Source: Candidatus Omnitrophota bacterium (lineage in GTDB: Bacteria; Omnitrophota; Omnitrophia; JAHJGZ01). From it: 44,324 bases of DNA. Below, in pieces: positions 25,901 through 34,115 of the stretch. The first letter of the stretch is position 1. Each line of letters starts with the position of its first letter. The notes under the pieces are model-generated. The model saw only the letters and a program-made list of their open reading frames with translations. It was not told the origin of the DNA and ran no database searches. The position numbers and the translations under genes were made by a program. Location: positions 1 to 44,324 of the forward strand of contig JAHJGZ010000081.1 of the NCBI GenBank assembly GCA_018823795.1, given 5' to 3'.

Positions 25901-28900
25901 TGGCATAATAGAAAAAATAGAAAATTCCGACATGTATTTTGGCATTAAAAAAGAAAAAATGAAGACCGCGGTCGATTATCTCATCGATCAGGATGCGGAA
26001 TCGTTAAAAAACTATTTTGTGGAAGGAGATTTAAATACGATTATCGAAAATATATTAACGGCAAATGAGAAACATTTTTATTTTAAAGAGGGGTTTAACT
26101 ATTCACAGGTACGGTTACAAGACGAGGAAGATCAGGAGCACCTGTACAAACGTTTCCTCAATCAGATTCAAAGCAAAAGTGAACATAGAATAGCTATTGT
26201 CGTCAATAACGTTGACCATGAACTTGTTGCCACGCTTGCCCTCGCGCATTTTTTAATACAACAGGGAAAAGAAGTTACCCTCTTCTTGCATCCGGCACCG
26301 AACATGATCAACGATGCTACTTCCTATGATATGTTTTACCTGCAGCATATGTTTATGGAAAAACTATCGTCTGCGATAACGAAAAGCGAAGATGGGAGGA
26401 AACATCGATTACTTATTGATGTGCAGAACAAACTCGTCCCTTTTTTCAAAAATAATCGTTTGCGGATAGAACAGCTCTCCCCGCCGCGCGGCAAAGAGCA
26501 CCGCAAGGAATTGAAAAAGTTAGGTTTGCATGACGTAGCGGTGTTGATCGGTGAAGATGTCTTTGGCGATATCGAAGGGCGCGAAGGCAATGTTTTTGTA
26601 AACATGTTTCCCACAACAGATCTTTTCGTGATCCGTACAAAGAAAAATGCTACGTCAATTGAAAATATGGCTCGCCAGAATCAATTGTTCTCTGGCCCGC
26701 TCAAAGATTACGCACTTCACTATGAATATTCGTTTCAAAAAAAGAGGACACGTAATGTTCAGGAAAAAGCCGATGATATGCATCGTATGCCTGATACAAC
26801 AGCACTCGAAAAAGACAAGTTTGATGTTCTCATGAACGAGGAATTCATTCATTTTATGGAACAGACGAGCCCTGAGGAAAGAATGTGGCGGTTTATGTGG
26901 CACAAAGAGCATGGAGACCCACAGAACGCATTTGCGCTCATTGCTGCGTATTTAGACGGCGGCGTGGGGAGTGCAGCGTTACAGACGAGGCGTGAGAAAA
27001 GCCTTGGAGAATGGAAAAGTGAATGTGAATTATTTTTAGCTGATGTGCTTAAAGATGAACGGGAAAAAAGAAATGAGGCATTTCAAGAAGGAGCTGCACT
27101 GAAGATTAATTTTGAATCTGATTCGCCTGTGGCGCGCAAAGTAGTGGCCGGATTGATCGGAACCTCGACCCTTGAGGACTATAGAGCGGGACATCTGCTT
27201 CAATTAGCAAGCCTTTTGAAAGAACAAGAGGTGATGCGTGACCAGGATATTTATCGACTGAATAAAGATAATCCGATAAGTGCTGCAATGGCTGTTGCTG
27301 TAGCAAAGGCGTGGGATATTGCGGTAGGACAAAAAGAAGGGTTTGTCATGGCTACCCACACTGTTTTTTGTGTCGGGGACGGCAACATTGATGATAAGCC
27401 GACAATTATTACTCAGCAGAACATCGACAAACTGTTCAAACCAAAGCAGGATGTGCGCGTATATACCGCCATAGCTTTTGTCGACCTGAATACGATAAAA
27501 AAAGGGATGACAATGCCGGACGGCAGTACTCGCTACGGTATCCCTGAAGTCAAACTTGGCTATGGGGTTGCTGAGATGAAAATGGAAGATGAGAACGGTA
27601 CTTTCGATGCAGATGAAGGTGAAGAGCTCAGGGCAAGAATAGAAAGAGAAGCGCAGGAGCGTTGGGAAATTTTGAATGATTTTACGCCAGAGTGGACAGG
27701 GGAGACATTATTTAAGGCATTACAGCGGGCACACATTGTCTACCGCAGGGCATTGCCGGAGGGGCACGGATTTACCTATGAAGCGACACCGCCTTTTCAG
27801 AAACTATTTGAGGAAATATTTGCTTCTGAGGTTTCTGGAGAGGAGAGCTGGAAAATGTATTTTTTAAAAACAATACCGCAACAACATGCAGATGAAAGCA
27901 TAGGCAGCAATGAAGATAATCGCACGCGGATCGAAGCGCTTATTGGTGAAATAAAAAAACGATTAATAAAACATGATGATGGACATTTCCTTGATGAAGA
28001 ATTTTCTTTATACAATATTCTTACGAATAGGTCATATACCGATAAAGAATTATTCAATTTTGTCCGTACCTATATTTTATCACGGAGTTATACACACGAA
28101 ATTCCATTCGGGTTGTTTGATTTGTACAATCCCGGTTTATTCTCCTTAGTCAGTAAGGTTATTGGAGACCCTTTTACCGTGATGGGGTTGCCGTATGATT
28201 ACTTCAAGGAGTATTGCTCTTCGAAAAAATTTATTACCAAAAAAGATGCGCTCGCTCCCCATGAAAAAATAGCAAACTTGAGCTTCCGGCGGATGGAGGA
28301 CATGATTAAATTTAGAGGGCCGATGAAACAGTACTGGGAGGCGCTCGATGAGGCTATGCGGCATAACACATCAGGGTCTGATACGTTAAACCGGATGCTT
28401 GAAAATATACGGTTTAATGTGAAGAAAATTAAGTTGGCACAACGGGAACGGCGGCTCTATGATGCGGTTGTATACTGCAGTGAGATGATGGACATTATAC
28501 AATCGTTTGCGTCAGTCTATGAACGCGAGTATAAAGGCAGCTTATTTGATGAGGAACCTTACCTGAAAGAGATGCTGAATGAGTTACAAAAAATTACAGC
28601 GAAATATGAGCTGGGATCCTTGTCGTTTAATCCGGATAAATGGAATTATGACGCGTCCGACCTTAACCTCGTAGAACAGACCGAACTATTCCGTATGTTG
28701 GATTGGGTGACCGCCCTTGCATTCCGGTGGCCCCAACGGGAGGCTGCCCCGCGCTATCTCGACGCGACGGATAAGGACATTAGCCAATTCCCGCACGATT
28801 GGGCCGGACGGTATTTTTTCTACGACACGTGTGCGTGGGAGAAAATCGAGAGGATTGAATCATCGCTCAAACGGTTTACGTCTTATTTGGCAAGTCCTGT

Positions 28901-31900
28901 CGATACGCGCTCCGGGACACTGCCGCCGAAAGAAGTGTTTAGTAGAGAAGAAAAGACAGGGAAAAAGGCAAAGAAATTAAAAGAAGAGGTTTTTAAACAG
29001 GTTTATAACGACCTTGTTGAACGAATAGCGCGGGAGCATTTTGAATCAGACAACATTGAATATATCCGGGATAAACCCTACCCTCTCATTGACCACCGCG
29101 GGGGGGATGGCCTTCACAACGAACAGGGCGAGAAATTTTTTGATGTCCTTGAGGCATTGATACAAAAGAACAAAAAGGATGTTTCCATCTTTTTTAATAA
29201 TGCCGGCGATGAAACTATATTAAGTTTATGGCAGGTGTGTTTACTTTTGTATAAAGGGTTTGATGTCACGATGTATGGTTCGGCGTTTCCGACCCTGAAT
29301 ACCGATGTTACCCCGGATGATTTATATTTCATGATTCCGTATTTTGATACACTGCTGCGCCGGCAAGATGTCTCTGAAAAATATTTGCTCAGCACTGCGT
29401 TCAACGAAGGCAGGCTTGCGATCGTTCCTTTCAATGCACAGTATTCCGACGCCGATGACTGCCGCAACCGCATGATAGAAGAGATGAACAAATACGATAT
29501 GAATATCATCCTCGGTGAGTTGTGGTATGGGTATCTTGTCGGGTTGGGAGAGTTGAGTAACGACCCCTTCAATGCACACTATGATGAACAGTATTCTCAT
29601 GATAATACCGCCGTCGCGCGCCTAAGCCCTGTCCCTCATTTAAAATCAGGCACCTATGTATTTTCAATATTCGTTCATAAAAATGCCCGCCAGATGTTGG
29701 AATACCGAAATTCCTTGAGCGGGGCAGAACTTGAGCGGCAGGATTTTATTCCCAAACATACGACGGCGTATAAGGGTTTTATTTTTCAGCTCTTTAAAGG
29801 CGGCGGCTGGCAAAGTGTACATAAAGAGCTTGTCCTTACCTACGATGAAAAATTCACTCTCAAAGATATTTTTAAGGAAAAAGGTTTTACGGCCTTTACC
29901 GCGAATGTAAAAGCAGCGTGCTCATATTATTTCACTCTATCCGAAGACAGAAATTTGTTTGCCCTCGAGGCATCGTATAATGATGCGGACGATTGTATAC
30001 AGCTTGAATACACAACACCGTCGCGGCGGATTACTATTACTATCGGCAACGAAAAAACAACGACGGCGGGCAGAAAACGGGCTGTCATGGCAATCGATTT
30101 TGCGGTCAATTATGAGCCGCTTCACCGGCTTAATGCTGAGTATGAAGCCATCCGACGGAGCGAGTGGCCTATTTTTCGTGCAAAAATTCCCTCTCTTATC
30201 CAGGACCATACTGTTAACTTTCTTTCTAACATTCCCGGCAACGAGGAAAAGGCGAGCGTCGAAGACCCATCATTAAAATATAATTTTGCGACGGTTACCT
30301 TACCAAGACTTGATGCGGTCTCCGCGCAACAATCGGGTGAAGTTTATGATCCGTCAGAGCGCATTGACTATATCCGTGTTGATATACCGGTAGATTCTTT
30401 TACCAAGAATAAGGAGCAGTTTTCGCTATTGCGTGCCCGAAGCGATACTGTTTTTTTCGCAAAAATTGAAAAACTGTTTTCTGACGGGAAGGAAAACACC
30501 CCACGCACTATCGTCTCGCTTGCGCCGGCATTTATCGTTACCACAGGAAAGGATACGCTGTTCTTACGCATACTCATCAAGAACGTACAAAAGACAAAAA
30601 ATGAAAGTTCTGTCGAAATCACCGATATTTTTGCATCGGACGCTGCATGCGGTGATATCGTATCCTTTTTAGAAAATGAAAAAAAGATTGCGTTTACCAT
30701 GAAAAATGAAAAAAGAAACGTTACTGTGGCAATAGAAGAAAACAGTAAGGGGAGAACAGCCTCAACCCCTTTCGGGTTTGATATAAAGACGAAAAAACTT
30801 ACCGATATATTGCCGACTGTGCTTTCTGCCCCTATCGACCCGTATACGCATGCAACCATGCGGGCGTTGTTTAATGATTTTGGAGATGCGGCGGTAGTCT
30901 ATACTGATTTGATACGCACGGGAAGTGTTCTTGATCAGAAATTTAGGCGGGATGCCTATTGGCGGGATTTTGAATATGTCGGAGGCCTTCCCCGTATGAA
31001 CTTTGTTACCGGAATGAAAAATGTTTTTCAGCTGGCGCTTCCGCATCATACCACCGGCGGCAATGATATATTCATGAGGAAAAGGGACGGCACAGATGAA
31101 ACAGAAAAACGCGAGAATGAGCGGGCAGTGGAATCGTCTGTAACCGGCGGCATTGACTGGGACGCGACAAAAGATGCCGCAGTACGGGTTGCGAAAATAG
31201 CGCAATATATGGGAGCAAGCGCTATCGATATTAATATGGGGTCTCCTGCCTTGGCAGGCCAGCGGGGCGGGGCTTTTTTGAACGATATGGTTATTATTGA
31301 AAACTTGGAGATCCAACCGTTTATTCACCTTGTGCATAAAGAAGGGAAAGGATATACAGGGAGAACGTTTATTTTTCGCAATATTCCGGTGAAAAAAAAT
31401 GATATGTTGTTAACCGTCAAGGAGCTTGTCACAGCGCTCGAAAAATTTATTGTCGAAAAAGAGTATTCGGATTTTTTAGCAGGTGAAGAGTTGCAGCAGG
31501 TAGAAAAAACCGTTGAAGAGGAATTTAAAAAAGCACTAGAGGTTCACGTACCCTATTTTGCTGAAGAACTTATCGGTGCCCTTAAGGCTGAGTTAGATAT
31601 TCCCGTGTGTGTTAAGACACGGCTTGTGCAGGTTCCCCTCCCAAGCAGTGACGAACAATCAGAACTAGGAGCGCCTGCAAAGAAGGCGAAATCGCCGATG
31701 ACGGACTTAGAAAAACGCGCAACGGTGGAATTCCTCAAAGCCTTGGCACATCCACGGGATCATACCGGCCGGATAATGCCGGGTGCCGATTGGATCGTGG
31801 TACATACGCGGTTTCCGAAAGAAAACTATAAAGCCGGTGCAGCACGAAAAAAGTGGGAGGACTTCATAAACATAGTCAAAAAGATAAAGGCAGTAGACCC

Positions 31901-33497
31901 TTCTTTCCCGCCGGTTTTTCTTAATGGGGAGGTTGTCTCTCCCGAAAGCGTAGACGAACTTAAATCGCTAGCCGGAGCAGAACAAAATGTTTTGAATATA
32001 CTTGACGGCGTTATGGTCGCAACGACGAGTTTGGGAAATCCGTTCCATCTGAAACACATCCGCAGTCGATTGACGGGTGAATCTCTCGCGTTCGGGCATG
32101 AAGCATTTTTTGATTGTATAGGTGCTTATCTTGAAATGGCAAATATTGAATTTGGGGAACGGTTCAATCTCGAAAAACTTTTATTGGATTTACAATTTTT
32201 TATTGGAAAATTTTCTGACCGTTCCTTTTGGCAAACATTTAATGCATGTCAGCAGGCCCCTCATCAAAGGATTGAGGCAATCGTGTATGAAATTCAGCCG
32301 GCAATTACGGCGCTCAGCGTTCGGTTATCAGAGACGATGGTTCCGAAGGGGAATGACGTGTTTGATCTTGATGATCCGGCAGGTTTAAAAGCGAACGTCA
32401 TGCATTTTAAGAGAATCATTGATTTTATTATGAATGCTGAAAATAGCACGATTTGGACGGCTGGCCGTGACGAAAAAAAAGAAGAATTCGAAAAGTTTTT
32501 GGGCGAACTTAACTTGCGGGTACAGACGTTTGTTCGGGATGATTTAGCGTATAAAGACCGTGCAGATGAATTTTTACAGTTGCGCGGCCTGCAGTGTCTC
32601 AAAGACCGCAGTCAGATTGCCCGCTGTGAGGTGTGTAAGAGAAAAGACTGCGCGGGAATAAGCAATAACGCTCTGCCAGTCAAGCAGAACGGTCAGGAGA
32701 CCGAAGATGGCGGACAGATACTAGGAATCTATTGTGAAAAAGAGCCGCCTGTCTCTCTTGTGCTTCCGGAAAAAAAAGCGGAAGAGGGCACTATAGACTT
32801 GGCGCCTTTTTTTGAAGGACTCCGGCAAGCGAATTTTAGCCTGATGGTACAGGCGATACATAACGGTATTCGACAGGTATCGAAAAATGCCATGGCTATT
32901 GTTTGTGAAATACACTCGCCTTTAACACACGATGAAGAAATGTATCTTATGGACATGGTGAAGGGGGACCAGGCGTTATTTTTCTATGATAAGAATTGCA
33001 CCGACATCGATAAACGGTTGATTGTCTTTAATAAACAAACAGTGAGGCGACAGTGGGCGCCTACGTTTAAAGAAGCGGTTGAAATTGCGCTGTGCCGAAA
33101 TAGTGATACGTGTGGATATAATCCTGAAAAAGTAGCCGTTATTGCTCATGAGGATCGCTTAGAAGAGATTGCGTTTTCCTTTACTTCTAGCCAAAGACGG
33201 CCGCACTATTTTTTAATTGGACAACAAAAGTCGATTGATGCACGCTCTGAAACGTTAGCGCTTATTCCTTTTGCGTTGCTTGTGAATGAGCCTGAATTTG
33301 TACGATTTTTCGGGAAGAACACTATTTTACGGATTTCCCCCCGGGGGAATACGACCCAGTCATTTGCTGAAAAACATTACACCTTTAACAGCGAGTATAA
33401 TCTCACCACAGGCGGCATTGCCGAATTTGTTGGCACTTTTGTGCATACGTTGATTCAACGTGCCTTGCTCAATACGCAGTTCGCACAAGCCGCTTAA
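22998..33497 (+). CDS. Giant multidomain protein 2 with duplicated Maf-DUF89 modules and a Dus-like domain (3,499 aa)
   Basis: ATG 22998 (AAAAGG upstream) begins a signal peptide (residues 1-29). Residues 75-420 hold the DAH domain shared with giant 1 (Asp85-His87, Glu115, His400). Maf-like domain 1, about 575-815: YLCSASPRKKE, GSDFIFLD, AKPSG, KAGGIGIQD, GDPYVIKGLSF. DUF89/ARMT1-like domain 1, about 830-1250: VNNVDHELVATLALAHFL, then NMINDATSYD. Maf-like 2, about 1370-1740, degenerate with a large insert: NFESDSPVARK, ATHTVFCV, DKP, GDPFTVMGLP. DUF89-like 2, about 1760-2220: FNNAGDETIL, TLNTDVTPDD. Dus-like TIM barrel, about 2605-3020: LSAPIDPYTHATMRALF, IDINMGSP, PVCVKTR, LDGVMVATTSLGNPF. 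The C-terminal 480 residues, with a CEVCKRKDC knuckle, are unrecognised. Catalytic residues are partly lost: Asp to Asn in both DUF89 DN motifs, Cys to Ser at 2749 in Dus. Function unknown. Confidence 0.9.
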   Translation: MYKDIVQKYIALFMAVTFVIANHVSPCYSFEDHVSYPPCEPQTASTQVSPQHHFDYLPKEQATVTYTSPSQESVSAAPRVVFIDDAHCNYEVQKKIASILKVLHAREKNITVGVEGAFGRIDTTLFSTYPDQTTKEKVFDTYVKEGTISGVELFSLLSHNASPVVGLEEKELYRLEFQAYLDAMTAGTSSMSAIDDLIEKVHRLKSLVYSKDLYRIEKMRDAMRTGAIDTLTYIESLLSWCLTNPIDIHAWPSIQQLLKAKNVHRVDTVRLADELLALEDSIVQKLIGSPRERTLFTLAKELAILKKGIALELERDEYQYLKKNRHSFSVRHAADVLRAIDGTLPDDFYDTFLPHIDIVLNTIITFYDRALEREEVMAQNIIRTANTSAGLCVAVIGGFHREGMIQLLKRQSIYPVVITPKVMNAPQTGIYTTNVLAQSRAMRLNTMALAHWFDEKGTYTEDERLIFFKTIVHKLFPEGLRGPDEEAVYQEWKKQYWKRCRNSDAAMATFELIVRNDDVDTESFIGAINTFPEYAMACLTRMIDKDKKRAEQFMQKVMVKLTEGKRKSAAEETNRFYLCSASPRKKEIFASLVEKMTGVKLNDDFTITGPDSDFEPLSPEGTKESALMALAFYKVFQALQHQSALAPGVYVGSDFIFLDKDDQEIAKPSGAQEARDMYAVLAGQPTKGISGFVVVEVPEKGDPNVHVDTDCSYVILKQPYEIINGRDKKKIIEFMVRTQSENDAEAADTLTKIEKEEYHEITVEELYRCYVNAGLYKGKAGGIGIQDDIFFPLINTIYGDPYVIKGLSFRKLAAILTQNRSLPIAAFSDPQWGIISKNSKLRPCDDLFENDSRMHTYEIELLKRMARDYLMKGKLKTSAQCLFLIAVKSDTATESLRKEFGEIMENEVFNTRNISLKKFIATFRKIEERLNTVWGWRNDRLNSLYTKAVAPLFSDMVSFFESLGNAGNGIIEKIENSDMYFGIKKEKMKTAVDYLIDQDAESLKNYFVEGDLNTIIENILTANEKHFYFKEGFNYSQVRLQDEEDQEHLYKRFLNQIQSKSEHRIAIVVNNVDHELVATLALAHFLIQQGKEVTLFLHPAPNMINDATSYDMFYLQHMFMEKLSSAITKSEDGRKHRLLIDVQNKLVPFFKNNRLRIEQLSPPRGKEHRKELKKLGLHDVAVLIGEDVFGDIEGREGNVFVNMFPTTDLFVIRTKKNATSIENMARQNQLFSGPLKDYALHYEYSFQKKRTRNVQEKADDMHRMPDTTALEKDKFDVLMNEEFIHFMEQTSPEERMWRFMWHKEHGDPQNAFALIAAYLDGGVGSAALQTRREKSLGEWKSECELFLADVLKDEREKRNEAFQEGAALKINFESDSPVARKVVAGLIGTSTLEDYRAGHLLQLASLLKEQEVMRDQDIYRLNKDNPISAAMAVAVAKAWDIAVGQKEGFVMATHTVFCVGDGNIDDKPTIITQQNIDKLFKPKQDVRVYTAIAFVDLNTIKKGMTMPDGSTRYGIPEVKLGYGVAEMKMEDENGTFDADEGEELRARIEREAQERWEILNDFTPEWTGETLFKALQRAHIVYRRALPEGHGFTYEATPPFQKLFEEIFASEVSGEESWKMYFLKTIPQQHADESIGSNEDNRTRIEALIGEIKKRLIKHDDGHFLDEEFSLYNILTNRSYTDKELFNFVRTYILSRSYTHEIPFGLFDLYNPGLFSLVSKVIGDPFTVMGLPYDYFKEYCSSKKFITKKDALAPHEKIANLSFRRMEDMIKFRGPMKQYWEALDEAMRHNTSGSDTLNRMLENIRFNVKKIKLAQRERRLYDAVVYCSEMMDIIQSFASVYEREYKGSLFDEEPYLKEMLNELQKITAKYELGSLSFNPDKWNYDASDLNLVEQTELFRMLDWVTALAFRWPQREAAPRYLDATDKDISQFPHDWAGRYFFYDTCAWEKIERIESSLKRFTSYLASPVDTRSGTLPPKEVFSREEKTGKKAKKLKEEVFKQVYNDLVERIAREHFESDNIEYIRDKPYPLIDHRGGDGLHNEQGEKFFDVLEALIQKNKKDVSIFFNNAGDETILSLWQVCLLLYKGFDVTMYGSAFPTLNTDVTPDDLYFMIPYFDTLLRRQDVSEKYLLSTAFNEGRLAIVPFNAQYSDADDCRNRMIEEMNKYDMNIILGELWYGYLVGLGELSNDPFNAHYDEQYSHDNTAVARLSPVPHLKSGTYVFSIFVHKNARQMLEYRNSLSGAELERQDFIPKHTTAYKGFIFQLFKGGGWQSVHKELVLTYDEKFTLKDIFKEKGFTAFTANVKAACSYYFTLSEDRNLFALEASYNDADDCIQLEYTTPSRRITITIGNEKTTTAGRKRAVMAIDFAVNYEPLHRLNAEYEAIRRSEWPIFRAKIPSLIQDHTVNFLSNIPGNEEKASVEDPSLKYNFATVTLPRLDAVSAQQSGEVYDPSERIDYIRVDIPVDSFTKNKEQFSLLRARSDTVFFAKIEKLFSDGKENTPRTIVSLAPAFIVTTGKDTLFLRILIKNVQKTKNESSVEITDIFASDAACGDIVSFLENEKKIAFTMKNEKRNVTVAIEENSKGRTASTPFGFDIKTKKLTDILPTVLSAPIDPYTHATMRALFNDFGDAAVVYTDLIRTGSVLDQKFRRDAYWRDFEYVGGLPRMNFVTGMKNVFQLALPHHTTGGNDIFMRKRDGTDETEKRENERAVESSVTGGIDWDATKDAAVRVAKIAQYMGASAIDINMGSPALAGQRGGAFLNDMVIIENLEIQPFIHLVHKEGKGYTGRTFIFRNIPVKKNDMLLTVKELVTALEKFIVEKEYSDFLAGEELQQVEKTVEEEFKKALEVHVPYFAEELIGALKAELDIPVCVKTRLVQVPLPSSDEQSELGAPAKKAKSPMTDLEKRATVEFLKALAHPRDHTGRIMPGADWIVVHTRFPKENYKAGAARKKWEDFINIVKKIKAVDPSFPPVFLNGEVVSPESVDELKSLAGAEQNVLNILDGVMVATTSLGNPFHLKHIRSRLTGESLAFGHEAFFDCIGAYLEMANIEFGERFNLEKLLLDLQFFIGKFSDRSFWQTFNACQQAPHQRIEAIVYEIQPAITALSVRLSETMVPKGNDVFDLDDPAGLKANVMHFKRIIDFIMNAENSTIWTAGRDEKKEEFEKFLGELNLRVQTFVRDDLAYKDRADEFLQLRGLQCLKDRSQIARCEVCKRKDCAGISNNALPVKQNGQETEDGGQILGIYCEKEPPVSLVLPEKKAEEGTIDLAPFFEGLRQANFSLMVQAIHNGIRQVSKNAMAIVCEIHSPLTHDEEMYLMDMVKGDQALFFYDKNCTDIDKRLIVFNKQTVRRQWAPTFKEAVEIALCRNSDTCGYNPEKVAVIAHEDRLEEIAFSFTSSQRRPHYFLIGQQKSIDARSETLALIPFALLVNEPEFVRFFGKNTILRISPRGNTTQSFAEKHYTFNSEYNLTTGGIAEFVGTFVHTLIQRALLNTQFAQAA

Positions 33498-33640
33498 GTG
33501 ACGACATACTTTAGCGAGCCTGCCTGCCGGCAGGCAGGTGATAACGAAGCTAAAGTATCTGTCGGAACTTATCCCGTCGAGAGTCGCAAATCCTTGAAAA
33601 GGTTTTGCGACAGCTTTTCGAGACGGGGTAAATGAATGAC
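33497..33640. repeat. Palindromic element, copy 6, starting at the giant gene 2 stop codon
   Basis: AGTGA (33497-33501) overlaps the last base of the stop codon. Left arm: CGAC-ATACTTTAGC with GCTAAAGTAT, bulge CT, GTCG (33502-33564); the loop carries the 20-bp palindrome at 33519-33538, as in copy 2. GAAC follows, then a long branched stem from TTATCCCGTC to GACGGGGTAA, with inner TCGCAAA/TTTGCGA (33568-33632), ending in ATGAATGA. Confidence 0.75.
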
Positions 33641-33729
33641 TACTGTCCCACCAAACTCCAAAAAGTACAGAACCCCATATTGATTTATCCGTGCTATATT
33701 CTTCCTTCCTACATTCAGCTCCGCACTCG

Positions 33730-33976
33730 CCTGCCTGCCGGCAAGCAGGGAATCTATCCTCGCCGCTTTGCTTCGGTTTGAGAAGCAGGCGGGGATACGT
33801 AAAGCCCAAACTTACGGAATAACGTGACGTGCTTCGACGCCGCTCAGCACCCTGAGCCTGTCGAACGGGTAAGTTTGTAGGCTGAACATATCCAACTACG
33901 CTGGATAAATGATTCAGGTATATTATCCAGCACTGCTGGATAAATGATTCAAATATATTATCCCGCTCCGCTGGAT
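33730..33976. repeat. Further spacer palindromes: variant 20-mer, copy 7 left arm and TATCC hairpin array
   Basis: 33730-33749 is a one-mismatch variant of the CCTGCC palindrome. Copy 7 left arm: AGCC-CAAACTTAC (33803-33815) with GTAAGTTTG, bulge TA, GGCT (33869-33883), then GAAC; its loop holds CGCTCAGCACCCTGAGCC flanked by TTCGAC/GTCGAA. Three TATCC...GGATA hairpins follow (33889-33976), separated by AATGATTCA. A 23-bp stretch including GCTTTGCTTCGGTTTGAGAA (33763-33785) also occurs in copy 5. From 33641 to 33729 I see no gene; 33977-34115 holds only AT-rich leader for the MATE gene. Confidence 0.75.
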
Positions 33977-34115
33977 ATGTCACTACTCGCTGTGATACTC
34001 ATTGATCTGACCTTAAATCCTACCTCAGAAAAACATTTGTGTGGTACAATACGGTTCTTATTTTTTTAAATCGGTAACGAACCATTCATTACCATTACAG
34101 AGAAATATTTTGCGT

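Noticed and set aside
33360-33983. 207-codon open frame on the - strand
   Set aside because: It is a translation of the repeat-filled spacer and of the reverse strand of the giant gene 2 end (peptides such as PACRQAG come from the CCTGCC palindrome); no domain and no ribosome site.
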